From positions 9,150,001-9,214,000 of the forward strand of contig NZ_CP114040.1 in assembly GCF_026965555.1 (NCBI RefSeq): DNA of 64,000 bases. Reading direction: 5' to 3'. The notes under the pieces are model-generated. The model made no database searches and was not told the DNA's origin. It saw only the letters and a list, made by a program, of their open reading frames with translations. Both the position numbers and the translations under genes were made by a program. Numbering within the stretch: the first letter of the stretch is position 1; the number at the start of each line of letters is the position of its first letter. This document shows positions 48,433 through 57,613 of the stretch, piece after piece. The DNA comes from Nannocystis punicea (GTDB lineage: Bacteria; Myxococcota_A; Polyangia; Nannocystales; Nannocystaceae).

Positions 48433-49572
48433 TCAGCCCCCGAGGTTCCACGACTCCTGGAGCGACCGGGGGATCTGGAACGTCACGCGACTGCCGCCCG
48501 TCTCGGACGAATGCAGCCCCTCCAGCAGCTTGCGCGACAGCGAGGCGGAGATCTTCGCGGCGAAGTTCGTCCGATCCTGGGCCTCGTCCGACAAGAAGAA
48601 CATCCACCGCATCGGCCCCATCAGGTGGCGGGTCCAGTCGGCCTTCTCGAGGCCCACGGCGTCGGCCACCGCCTCGCTGCACAGCTCGCGCATCGTCGAC
48701 ACCACGATGCCGTCCATCATCGTGCCCGGGATGCGCATCTTCAGGTACTCGACGAGCGACCGCGTCAACGCGACTCCATCCTCCGAAGGCCTCACCTGAC
48801 GCCGCTGGATGGCCTCCCAGAGCTGCTCGGCATCTTCGAGGTCGCGGGGCAGCAGCTCGGGGTGGATGCCCAGGAAGTGACCGATCACCTTCCAGCAGTG
48901 GAAATAAGCGTCCTCTTCCTCCCGGGTGAAGTCCAGCCCGAGCTGGGTCAGCACTCGGGGGACCAGGGCCAGCGTCAAGAGCGTGGCGACGTGATCCTCC
49001 TGATTGGCCGGAGTGCCCCACTCGGCGGCTCGCCACTCGGGGTCTCGGCCGAGGTGGTAGCGAATGGTGGCATGCAGCAGGCGGATCTTCTGCGCCGTGC
49101 GCACCCCGAACCCCTTCGGCTCGAGGCCTCCCTCCGCCATCACATCCAGGACGAATTGGGCCGTCTCGATGATCCGGCGGTGCACATGCTTGTCGATGCC
49201 GCCCGTCCAGGTCAGCACCTTGGCCGCCTTGGCCCACGAGTAGCAGCACGGCAGGGACCACGTGAAGTAGGCCAGGGTCATCTGCATGCCATAACGCTGG
49301 AAGAGCCGCTGGCCCAGCCGGACTTTCTCCGCGTCGGCCCACTCGGGCCAATCATCCGTCTGGTTCAGGTAATCCTCCACCGCATCCGGCATCTCCGCCG
49401 GGACCAGGTGGACGTTCGACTGGATGCTCCTGAGCATCCGGTTGACGGAGTCCACCTCGTTGTCGGCGAAGACCCTCTGAATGACCTCGTCCGCCACGGG
49501 CTCGCCCATGGCGCGAAAGGGTTCGAGCACGTCGTCCGTCCAGCGACCAGGGGATGAAGAAGTTGAAGACAT
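48433..49572 (-). CDS. MpaB/DUF2236-family oxygenase (rubber-oxygenase-like domain)
   Basis: 379 residues, all-helical. Family features: IRLLHATIRYHLGRDPEWRA, WGTPANQEDHVATLLTLALV, DAYFHCWKVIGHFLGIHPEL, WTRHLMGPMRWMFFLSDEA. DUF2236 proteins include the heme-binding latex-clearing oxygenase and fungal MpaB; the His in LHATIRYH or QEDH would be candidate heme ligands. There is no signal peptide. The substrate is unknown, probably hydrophobic. Confidence 0.8.
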   Translation of the reverse strand: MSSTSSSPGRWTDDVLEPFRAMGEPVADEVIQRVFADNEVDSVNRMLRSIQSNVHLVPAEMPDAVEDYLNQTDDWPEWADAEKVRLGQRLFQRYGMQMTLAYFTWSLPCCYSWAKAAKVLTWTGGIDKHVHRRIIETAQFVLDVMAEGGLEPKGFGVRTAQKIRLLHATIRYHLGRDPEWRAAEWGTPANQEDHVATLLTLALVPRVLTQLGLDFTREEEDAYFHCWKVIGHFLGIHPELLPRDLEDAEQLWEAIQRRQVRPSEDGVALTRSLVEYLKMRIPGTMMDGIVVSTMRELCSEAVADAVGLEKADWTRHLMGPMRWMFFLSDEAQDRTNFAAKISASLSRKLLEGLHSSETGGSRVTFQIPRSLQESWNLGG

Positions 49573-49779
49573 CCGGAATACTCACTCGCCCAAATGCTCG
49601 GAGTCGGCGGTTGATGCTTCCATGCCGCCGCTCTCCATGTCAAGGCACGCCGTTCGCGCGGCCCTATGCGCATGGGTGACGCCAGATTCACGACGGGGCA
49701 CCGGCCGGCTCTCGCGCCTCGCAGAGCGACGAGCAGGCCAGGTCGCCGTGAGCGCCCCTGCCGCCAGATCGCGCTCGCG

Positions 49780-50184
49780 CTACTGGGCGGCGACACCGAC
49801 CTCGATGCTGACCTTCTCGCTAAAGGGTATGCAATCGTTCTCGGTACACACAGCGCCCTTGAGCTCCCCGGTGATCGTCTTCTTGCCAGCCGTGGCGGCG
49901 GTCAGCCCGATCTCGAACTTGAGCACCTTCTCGGTGATCTTGGCGTTCTGGGCGGTCAGCTTGTCGCGGTCCAGCGTCACGCCGTCGGGCGCCGTGAGCG
50001 ACAGCTTGGTCGGGTATTCCTTGTTGATGTGATACGCGCCCTTGGCCGTGACCTTCACCGCCGCGACCGTCTTCACGTTCACCTTCGCGGCGGGCTTCTC
50101 GATCGTGAGATCGTAGTTGCTCGCAGCGACCGCGGTCCCGGTCAGTGCGGTGAACAGAGCGGCGACGGTCAGAACTTTCTTCAT
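49780..50184 (-). CDS. Small exported protein with a disulfide-type CxxxxC
   Basis: 134 residues with a strong ribosome binding site (AGGAGG 6 bases before ATG) and a classical signal peptide (MKKVLTVAALFTALTGTAVA, cleavage after AVA). The mature domain is rich in beta strands and Lys/Thr, with KGAVCTENDCIPFSEKVSIE near the end. This recalls the N-terminal immunoglobulin-like domain of DsbD (a Cys pair near CIP/CLP), so an exchangeable disulfide is possible. No DsbD membrane part is adjacent. Confidence 0.75.
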   Translation of the reverse strand: MKKVLTVAALFTALTGTAVAASNYDLTIEKPAAKVNVKTVAAVKVTAKGAYHINKEYPTKLSLTAPDGVTLDRDKLTAQNAKITEKVLKFEIGLTAATAGKKTITGELKGAVCTENDCIPFSEKVSIEVGVAAQ

Positions 50185-50273
50185 GGTGTCCTCCTTGCCT
50201 CGCCATGGCAGCTCATCCGTATTCAGGAGTCAATAGTGGATTCAGCGCCGAAAACTGGCTCCGACGGCCACGG

Positions 50274-50302
50274 TGGGCGCCTATGGGCGCCCATGGGCGC
50301 CC
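50274..50302. repeat. Three tandem GGGCGCC units
   Basis: TGGGCGCCTA, TGGGCGCCCA, TGGGCGCCCG in a row, period 10. Each unit contains the self-complementary GGCGCC. It lies 90 bases upstream of the exported protein gene and may be a binding array or simple slippage. Confidence 0.55.
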
Positions 50303-50412
50303 GCCTCCAGAGCGCCTCTTCCTCGGTTGCATTCACGCTGGGCCCATGCATGGCCGGCGCCGAGACAGTCGGTCGCGCGACGAGGCGGCGTCGACCTGCT
50401 GTGTCCTTCGGG

Positions 50413-51636
50413 TCAGACGGATTCGCCGGTCAGCCAGCGGCGGAGCGCGGCGACGCCGCCCTTGCGCGAGCAGGAGATTCGGGCGCCGGCGAAGTCCCAG
50501 GCGAAGCCATCGCCCTCGACCTCGCGGAGCCGCCGCAGGATGTCCGAGGCGGACGCGCCGGGTTCGGAGCTCGAGAAGCTCCACGAGCTCGGGAAGGTGC
50601 CGGGCGACGAGTCGCGCTCTCGCACCATATTCACCTGCAGCGAGAACAGGCGCATCGCGGGCACGAGCGTCAGGACGGCGGTGGCCGGTTGGGGCCAGCC
50701 GCGGTTTTCGCGGCTGGTGAGCTCCAGCCTGGCCCGCCAGGGCTCGCCGAGCGGCAGGCCGAGCGCCTTGGACAGCGCGATGAAGCCGTCCGCGTCGTCG
50801 GCGGCGACTGGCGGCGATTCGGCGAACAGCCAGGCGGTGACGGCGTCGACGGGGGCGCCGGCCTTTGCGACCACGAACGAGGTCGCGGGGACGTTCCAGG
50901 GCTTGTCGTGGCGGGCGGACCACGCGGCGAGGGCGGCTGGAAGCTCCGCGAGGCGCCGCGCTTCGAGGTCGTCCGGGCCGAAGAAGCTCCAGTAGTCCGG
51001 GTGTCGGGCGGTTCGGGTGAGCACGAGCGTCGCGACTGCGTCGCTGTCGTCGACGGTGTAGAGGCGGATCGACTGATCCCAGCTCGCGTCGGCGGCCAGC
51101 CCGAGGGCCAGGCTGAGCTGCTCGACCTGGGTGGCGGGACGTGTGCCGACGCGCGGTCGGCCGGGGTCGAGCTCGTCGATCAGCGCGGCGTTGCTCCCGG
51201 GCGCCGCGTCCAGCAGGGAGACCACGCGCTGGGCCAGCTCGCGGCTGCAGGCGGCGAGCCGGGCCAGGGCCGCGTGGGCCGCGGGGGTGCCGACGGGCAC
51301 GAGGGCCATCGCGGCGATGATGACCTCGTCGCGCGGGGTCACGTCGCCGGCGGCAGCGATCGCCGAGGTCGCAGCGACGAGCGCGTCGATGCTGTCCTGG
51401 GCGGAGATGAGCGGGGCGGCGAGCGGGGCGACGATGGCGTGGCGGCGCTCGCTGTGCTCCTGCCACACCGTCTCGGCCCGGCGCCAGGCTTTCGCGGCCG
51501 CGATCGCGGACGCGGGTGACTTCGCCTGGTGGCGCACGTACGCGGCGACGAGCGGCGAAGTCTCGGCGAGGGCCTCGAGGGCCGCGGTGGTGTCGAGGGC
51601 GTCGGGTCGAGCCGTGGCGAGGGTCCGAAGGTCCAT
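50413..51636 (-). CDS. Hypothetical helical protein with an unidentified C-terminal domain
   Basis: About 407 residues from ATG 51636 (MDLRTLATARPDALDT). The first ~150 residues are Ala-rich helices (AAYVRHQAKSPASAIAAAKA, PAAHAALARLAACSRELAQR). The second half has more mixed strands (IRLYTVDDSDAVATLVLTRT, ARLELTSRENRGWPQPATAV) and ends in a Cys-containing FAGARISCSRKGGVAALRRW. No signal peptide or membrane helix. I do not recognise a family. Confidence 0.6.
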   Translation of the reverse strand: MDLRTLATARPDALDTTAALEALAETSPLVAAYVRHQAKSPASAIAAAKAWRRAETVWQEHSERRHAIVAPLAAPLISAQDSIDALVAATSAIAAAGDVTPRDEVIIAAMALVPVGTPAAHAALARLAACSRELAQRVVSLLDAAPGSNAALIDELDPGRPRVGTRPATQVEQLSLALGLAADASWDQSIRLYTVDDSDAVATLVLTRTARHPDYWSFFGPDDLEARRLAELPAALAAWSARHDKPWNVPATSFVVAKAGAPVDAVTAWLFAESPPVAADDADGFIALSKALGLPLGEPWRARLELTSRENRGWPQPATAVLTLVPAMRLFSLQVNMVRERDSSPGTFPSSWSFSSSEPGASASDILRRLREVEGDGFAWDFAGARISCSRKGGVAALRRWLTGESV

Positions 51637-51762
51637 CGCGCGGAGCATATCCGATCACGGGGTGTCGCGGACTGCCAGATCTCGCAGGAGTATCTCCACG
51701 GCGATGTCGAGGCACGTCGGCGCGGACAGGCACCAGATCGTCGGGACCGCTCCCGGCCAGGC

Positions 51763-52614
51763 TCAGGACGGATGGAAGCCTGGAGGCGGCTGCGGGTCGC
51801 GGACCCAGCCCTGACCGTCGTGCACGACGAGCGCGGGGTACTCGTCGGCGATGAGGCTCACATGCGTGACCAGCCCGCCGGCGCTGCCGAGCCAGAGGTG
51901 CAGCATGCAGGCCGGCGGCTCCATCACGATCGCTAGCCGGTTCGCCGGCGGCAGGTCGAGCGCGAGCTGGTGCGTGGTGGACGGGCACGTGCACGCCACG
52001 GTGCCCGCGAAGCGGCGCACGATCGGCCGGTGGAGGTGCCCGCACACGACGCGCTCGACCTGCGAGTGCCGCCGGAGCACCGCGGCCAGTTCGTCGCCGC
52101 CTTCGAGCCCGAGCGCGTCCATCAGCGGGAGACCGCTCGAGAACGGCGGGTGATGCATGGCGACCACCGTCGGCCGCTGCGGCTCCTCCGCGAGGCGAGC
52201 CTCGAGCCAGGCGAGCCGCTCGGCACACAGCCGACCTCCGGGCGCCCCCGGAATGTGGGTGTCGAGCACGACGAGCCGCACCGGCCAATCGTCGACGGTG
52301 TACTGCAGAAAGCCGTCGCGCGGCAGGTACGCGTGATCGGCGAACACGCGGCGGAGATTGGCGCGATCGTCGTGGTTGCCGGGCAGCAGGAACACCGGCA
52401 TCTGCAGCGGTGCGAGCAGCTCACGCAGCCGCTCGTACTCGCCAATCTCGCCGCGATCGACGAGATCGCCGGTGATCACCACGAGGTCGGGTCGACGCTC
52501 GAGGCGATTCAGGTGAGCGACGGCGCGAGCCAGGTGCTCGGAGGTGTCAAGGAAGTCGTCACCGGCGCCCTACGGCGTGCTGACGTGGGTGTCGCTGATC
52601 TGGGCGATGAGCAT
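51763..52614 (-). pseudogene. Metallophosphoesterase (CpdA-like) interrupted by an in-frame TAG
   Basis: The gene begins at ATG 52614 with LIAQISDTHVSTP and meets TAG at 52572-52570 (codon 15). The same frame continues with DFLDTSEHLARAVAHLNRLE, PDLVVITGDLVDRGEIGEYE, FLLPGNHDDRANL, VVAMHHPPFSSGLP, VVCGHLHRP, a full class III phosphodiesterase as in cyclic-nucleotide phosphodiesterase CpdA. The metal ligands D and H of SDTH lie before the stop. Reinitiation at GTG 52482 would give 239 residues lacking them. It is thus a nonsense mutation, a read-through case or a base-call error. The rest is undamaged, so the event is recent. Confidence 0.75.
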
Positions 52615-53385
52615 GTCCCCTGCCTCACCGGCGCCTCGCGCTGCCGGTGCCTCTCTTATAGCGCAGCGGCACCTGCGCCGCGAACGGAAATCGCGGGGCG
52701 TCGAGGAGGCGCTCGCCATGCGCGGGAAAGGCCTCGGCCCATCCGCGTATGGGTCGGCGCAGTCACCGAATGTACGCACCCTGCGTCCGCCGTCTTCGGG
52801 TTCGACTCGGCGGCGAATACCAATCATCAGATCATGAGCGGCGAGCGCGACGACTCGCGGGTCGTCGCCGACGGGCATGCCGCGGCGGCGGCGTGGCCAG
52901 CAGGTTTCTCGTCCCTCGTGCAAGAGGCGCGCAGCGGCCGCATGGTGGCCGGCCGTCGGGTAAAATCGCTGCAAGTCAACGCATTGGGCCGACGCGGGGC
53001 CGGACGCCGTTGGCTGCAGCGCCGGCGAGCGGCCGTGTGAGACCACCCATCATCGTCTCGTCACTGGACGCTCAAGAAAACTTCACTATTGTGCTTCGTC
53101 ACCCGACGAGACTGAAAAGCGTTCAATAGTATGACGTTGAATGTGGGCAAGGCCGCGAGGGGCGGCGCCGATGTCGGAGCGCATTCGTCACGGCTCTGCG
53201 ACGGCCGCGAGACGTGTCCATGGCAGCCTGCGGCGTGCATGGGGCCTGCTCAAGGGTTCCCTCGCTCGCGGCGGCCGCTGAGCGTTCTCCTGATGGGACC
53301 GCGGTGCCGTGCGTGAGCTGTGAACGTGTCACCCCGGCGCGGACACGGGTTTGCAGGCGCGTAACGATTTGCATACGCTCGTGTG
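52615..53385. other. 771-bp intergenic region
   Basis: Between the metallophosphoesterase start and the fibro-slime gene. Frames here look non-coding (Arg/Gly/Pro-rich). At 53090-53129 an AT-richer patch contains ACTATTG and its complement CAATAGT with GCTT/AAGC inside, an imperfect hairpin. No gene is supported. Confidence 0.4.
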
Positions 53386-54501
53386 ATGACAACCATTCGG
53401 TTCTATCGATGCGCTGCGGCGCTGAGCGTGATGATGTCGACGGCCTGCGGCGACAGCGGTGTGACGACGGCGAGCGGCACCGACGCGGATGCGAGCACCA
53501 CGAACGGGTCGAGCGCCGGCACCGACACGACGCCGACAACGACGACGCCGAGCGGCGGATCGGACTCGGACGCAGGGACGGAGAGCGGCAGCGACTCGAC
53601 GCCGACGACCACGGACGGCTCGGCCGGGACGACGAGCACGGACACGACGACCACGTCGGGAGACCCGACCGACACGACCGACGGGGTCGTCTCGGAGACG
53701 ACCAGCACGGGCGGAGAGACGACCGACGCGACCGGGGAGACGACGACCACGACCGGCGAGACGACGACCGGCGACACGACCGGCGACACGACGAGCACGA
53801 CCGACGAGACGACGACCACGACCGGCGGGATGATGCAGGAGTGCAGCGACCTCACGGTCACGTACCGCGACCACAAGCCGCTCCACGTCGACTTCGGCTG
53901 CCACATGAACGGCGTCGGGGCCCGCACGGGGCTCCTGATGAACACGCTCGGCCCCGACGACAAGCCGGTCTACAATCCGAACCCGCCGCCGCCGCCGCCC
54001 AACTGGTTCGGCACGAACCCCCAGATCACCTCGGAGGCGTCCTTCCACGAATGGTACAACACGGTGCCGGACGTCAACATGGAGATCGAGGGCGTGCTGA
54101 GCCTCACCGAGATCATGCCGAACATCTGGAGCTACAACAGCAGCTCGTTCTATCCGCTCACCGACCAGGGCTTCGGCAACAACGTCACGCCGAACTGGCT
54201 CGGCCAGACGTACGGCGATCGCAACGGCGAATTCACGACCGAGATCCACACGATGTTCCTCTACGAGCCCGGTCAGGTGTTCAGCTTCTCCGGCGACGAC
54301 GACGTGTGGGTGTTCGTCGACAAGAAGCTGGCGATGGACCTCGGCGGGCTCCACGAGCCGGTCACCGGCTCGATCATGCTCGACACCCTCGGCCTCACTG
54401 CTGGCAACGTCTACAGCCTCGACGTGTTCCACGCCGAACGCTGCGGCACGGGTAGCAACTTCCGCATCGACACGTCGATCGCGTGCTTCCTGCCGCAGTG
54501 A
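53386..54501 (+). CDS. Fibro-slime domain lipoprotein
   Basis: 371 residues from ATG 53386 (a GTG one codon earlier is possible). Lipobox MSTAC, then ~120 residues of Thr/Asp/Gly/Ser linker with repeats such as TGETTTTTGETTTGDTTGDT. The C-terminal ~220 residues match the fibro-slime domain: LTVTYRDHKPLHVDFGCHMN, NSSSFYPLTDQGFGNN, FTTEIHTMFLYEPGQVFSFS, GDDDVWVFVDKKLAMDLGGL, VYSLDVFHAERCGTGSNFRI. This domain (PA14-like) occurs in surface proteins of Fibrobacter, Dictyostelium and myxobacteria and suggests carbohydrate or matrix binding at the cell surface. Confidence 0.9.
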   Translation: MTTIRFYRCAAALSVMMSTACGDSGVTTASGTDADASTTNGSSAGTDTTPTTTTPSGGSDSDAGTESGSDSTPTTTDGSAGTTSTDTTTTSGDPTDTTDGVVSETTSTGGETTDATGETTTTTGETTTGDTTGDTTSTTDETTTTTGGMMQECSDLTVTYRDHKPLHVDFGCHMNGVGARTGLLMNTLGPDDKPVYNPNPPPPPPNWFGTNPQITSEASFHEWYNTVPDVNMEIEGVLSLTEIMPNIWSYNSSSFYPLTDQGFGNNVTPNWLGQTYGDRNGEFTTEIHTMFLYEPGQVFSFSGDDDVWVFVDKKLAMDLGGLHEPVTGSIMLDTLGLTAGNVYSLDVFHAERCGTGSNFRIDTSIACFLPQ

Positions 54502-55151
54502 TCGGCTGAAAGGCGCACGTGCGGCTCGCGTGCCGCACACGCGCCGACGCGCGCGTTTTGCCGGTCGAGCCCGGGCCGGCGGACGGCGCTCGCCGATCCC
54601 GCGGCTGGCGGCGGGTGCCGACAATGGCTATTCCATCGGACAGGCGCCGCTGCCCCGCCGGCGGCCGCATTCTCGACCCGTTCGAGGGCACGTCGACGGG
54701 GATTCCGGCCTCCTTTATCGCCGCAGGTCTCCCAGGCTCAGGGAGGAGCGCAGCACAGGACCGGCATGACCTGCGCCCCGCGCCTCCTCACCGACCCGCT
54801 GACGGATCTGTCGAGGCCGCGCGGGAGCACCACCATCGACCCCGTCGTCCTGCACTCGACCGCTGATCAGGGTGAACCCGACGCGGTCACCCGCGACCCT
54901 GAGGTCGAGCGGGCGAGAGGCGAGCGGCACGGCGGCTGCACATCACGCGATCGGCGAGCTCCCGCGCCACCGCCGAGCCGAGCGCACCAGAACCGAACAC
55001 CACGTGAAGGTCGGACATCGCCGCGAGGTGCTCTGAATTTGGCGCCCCGCGGCCGCCTCACTTCGCCGCCTCCCCTGCCTCGAGCTGCTTCATCCCCCGC
55101 GGCCCGACTCCGCCCACGCGCGTGGACGCCTCGCGCGACGCCGACGAAGGA

Positions 55152-55170
55152 CGGAAAAAAAATCGACCGG
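55152..55170 (+). promoter_or_regulatory. A8-TCGACCGG motif, possible third A-tract element
   Basis: CGGAAAAAAAATCGACCGG resembles the A-tract motifs at 11505 and 12906 (A6, TT, YGAYGG). It lies about 300 bases before the M23-like start and 170 before the leader hairpins, a reasonable promoter position. Confidence 0.3.
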
Positions 55171-55338
55171 CGTTTCGAACCAAGTCGCCGGGTCCTCTCA
55201 CTACGCATGGGACGGCGTCGCCGGTCGCAGCTCGAATCGCGGCCGCGCGACGTCGGCCACGGAAACCCATGACTGACCCGATTCCATGACGCTCCACGTC
55301 CCGCGCCGCGCGCGGCCGGCGGAGCACTGAAAGCTTCC

Positions 55339-55447
55339 CTCGGAGGTCGATGCCCTCCGAGTGGAGGAGCCCAGCGATCGCGCATCGGGCGAGGACATTC
55401 CCTCGCCCGATCGCCGCGGCCTCCGGGCTCGAGGGCGGTATCCGCCC
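55339..55447 (+). promoter_or_regulatory. Structured leader: three consecutive perfect hairpins
   Basis: CTCGGAGG/CCTCCGAG (55339-55361, loop 7), ATCGGGCGAGG/CCTCGCCCGAT (55384-55411, loop 6) and GGGCGG/CCGCCC (55433-55447, loop TAT), ending 16 bases before ATG 55464. Three perfect stems within 110 bases directly before one gene suggest an RNA regulatory leader. It does not match the riboswitch cores I know (c-di-GMP, c-di-AMP, cobalamin, SAM, SAH, TPP). Confidence 0.45.
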
Positions 55448-55463
55448 GGAAAGTGAGTGAACG

Positions 55464-57437
55464 ATGCACATGACCCGGAAAACTTCGACTCGTATCCTTT
55501 CAGGCCTTACATTCGCGCTGCTGCTCGGCGCCCCGCTCGTGGGATGGGGCTACCCGATCAAGATGCCCTGGCGCGGCGACTCGCTCGACCTCGCCAACAC
55601 CTACTTCCGCGGAAAAGGGCACAGCGGGTGGAATGCGGGCGTCGGGAACCCGCTCGACCTCGGCGCCGTCCGCTGGGATTCGACGATCGGCGCGAACGGG
55701 AAGTGGACCACGTCCAGGACCACCGGGCAGGACGGCAACACGACCCCGCAGGACGACGTCGTGTTCGGCGCCAAGGTGTACTCCCCGGTCGACGGGTTCG
55801 TCGTCGGCTGCCAGAAAGAGGTCGACGACAACGGCAACGCGTCCGGCAGCATCGTCTCCGGCAACCACGTCAACATCCTCACCAGCGACGGGAGGATGAT
55901 CCTCCTCGCCCATCTGAGAGACAATACGATCCCGCCCGGCGTATGTCCCAACACCGTGGACCTCGTGACCACGAGCGGGGCCAACTGCGTGCCCAACGTG
56001 TCCGGCTCCAAGCGGCTACCGGTCGACACGATCCTCACCACCCCGGTCGAGATCCACAAGGGCGACTTCGTCGGGGAGGTCGGCTTCTCCGGCAACACCA
56101 GCAACCCCCACTTCCACATCCAGGTGAAGTCCGTCACGACGGATAGCCAGGGCGAGCTGTGCCTGGGGGACGACGAGGTGATCGAATTCGACGAGTCGTG
56201 GCGCCAGGCGACCGCCGACCTCACCCCGCTGACCGACAGCTGGACCGCCTTCGCGGGCAACGCCGGGGTCTTCGACAACACCCAGGAGTACCTGCTCCTG
56301 TCCGATCCGCTGGGCGCGCGCGTCGACACGCTCGACATCGAAGAGGGGACGATCCCCGCGATCGTGATGACGAACCCGAGCACCTCGGGCGGCGTCGTCG
56401 CCTACAAGAACGCGAGCAACAATTTCACCGCGATGGGCTTCGTGTTCGACGCGAACGGCGACTTCGACCTCGGAACACCCGATGTCAAGGGCTCCGTCAG
56501 CGACATCGCCCTGGCGAAGATCAGCACGAGCTCCCGCCACGTCGTCGCCGCCGTGCGCAACGGCTCGAACAACCTCCAGATCATCCCCTACTTCGTCGAG
56601 ACGGACGGCGATCTCATCGAGGGGACCGGCGAGACGCGCAGCGGGATCGGCTTCGTCGAGGCGACGCGCTCGCCGTCGCACGACGGCGTCGTCGTCGCCT
56701 TCAAGAACAGCTCGAACACCCTGTCCGTGTATGACTATGAAGCGACCGTGTCCGGTACGAACGTCGCGGTGGACCTGCTCGGCAACGACGTCTCGAGCGA
56801 CACGATCTCCGACGTCGGGGTCGCGGCGGTGACCGCCGGCCGCGGCAACGCCGAGACGACCGGCGCGTTCAAGGGCGTCGTCACGGTCGAGCGCCGCACG
56901 GACAACTCGATGTGGGTGCGAACGTGGGCGATCAGCGCCGCGGGGGTCGTCGACGACATCGACGTCGAGCAGGCCAAGGACGCGAGCAACACCGCGATCT
57001 CGGTCGCGGAGGTCGACGTCGCCGTCGTCGGCGACACCTCCCGTGAATTCGCGGTGGTCAGCGCGCGCACGCAGGCGGGAAACCTGGTGGTGCAGACGTG
57101 GGAGATCGCGACCACCGGCGCGCTGACGCGGCTCGAGCACGCGTCCCCAGGGGCGATCGGCGCCCTCGGCTCTGCCAAGGTCGGGACGCAGGACGCGTTG
57201 ACGGCAGTCGCCGACTCTGGCGGGAATCTGTCGCTGATCTCGTGGAGCGTCAGTCCGAAAGTCGGCTCGACGGCCGGCGGGCTGCTGCGTCGGGTCGGTA
57301 CGCGCCTGTTCGGGGGAATCTCCGCGGTCGCCATGGACGGCCGCCCCGCGACCGACGAGGCAGTGATCGTGGTGCGCAACAGCAGTAACGACATCTCGCT
57401 GCTCCACCACCGGACGAACTACAGCGCCGCCCGCTGA
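55464..57437 (+). CDS. Exported M23/LytM-like protein with propeller-like C-terminal repeats
   Basis: 657 residues. Signal peptide ILSGLTFALLLGAPLVGWG. Residues ~40-220 resemble an M23 (LytM) domain: KGHSGWNAGVGNPLDLGA, VYSPVDGFVVGCQKE, HVNILTSDGRMILLAHL, VGEVGFSGNTSNPHFHIQV. The HFH in the last motif fits the HxH zinc ligand, and the first His and Asp are present, so peptidase activity is possible. The rest has repeated strands such as GGVVAYKNASNNFTAMGFVF and DGVVVAFKNSSNTLSVYDYE, probably a propeller. A leader with three hairpins precedes it. Confidence 0.78.
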   Translation: MHMTRKTSTRILSGLTFALLLGAPLVGWGYPIKMPWRGDSLDLANTYFRGKGHSGWNAGVGNPLDLGAVRWDSTIGANGKWTTSRTTGQDGNTTPQDDVVFGAKVYSPVDGFVVGCQKEVDDNGNASGSIVSGNHVNILTSDGRMILLAHLRDNTIPPGVCPNTVDLVTTSGANCVPNVSGSKRLPVDTILTTPVEIHKGDFVGEVGFSGNTSNPHFHIQVKSVTTDSQGELCLGDDEVIEFDESWRQATADLTPLTDSWTAFAGNAGVFDNTQEYLLLSDPLGARVDTLDIEEGTIPAIVMTNPSTSGGVVAYKNASNNFTAMGFVFDANGDFDLGTPDVKGSVSDIALAKISTSSRHVVAAVRNGSNNLQIIPYFVETDGDLIEGTGETRSGIGFVEATRSPSHDGVVVAFKNSSNTLSVYDYEATVSGTNVAVDLLGNDVSSDTISDVGVAAVTAGRGNAETTGAFKGVVTVERRTDNSMWVRTWAISAAGVVDDIDVEQAKDASNTAISVAEVDVAVVGDTSREFAVVSARTQAGNLVVQTWEIATTGALTRLEHASPGAIGALGSAKVGTQDALTAVADSGGNLSLISWSVSPKVGSTAGGLLRRVGTRLFGGISAVAMDGRPATDEAVIVVRNSSNDISLLHHRTNYSAAR

Positions 57438-57613
57438 CGGGCGCGGACGAGGCGCCGGCCTCGCTTCCCCCGTAAGGTGCTGACGCCGCTCTCTTCAGTC
57501 GGCTCGGGGCTGCGGGTGCCCGTCACGCAGCCCCGACCGCTTCTCCTCGGATGCCCACCACAGACGACCTGTCGTGGGACCCGACCCGCAGAGCTTGGAG
57601 CTCGCCGCGCCGC

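Larger units (their letters stand above)
54502..55463. other. 962-bp region without a gene
   Basis: No convincing coding sequence between the fibro-slime gene and the M23-like gene. It contains an A-tract motif at 55152-55170 and a hairpin-rich leader at 55339-55447, described separately. The first ~600 bases show nothing I can name. Confidence 0.45.

Noticed and set aside
55339..55447. Assignment of the leader to the SAH, c-di-GMP or ydaO riboswitch classes
   Set aside because: The hairpins are real, but the conserved core nucleotides of those classes are not present.
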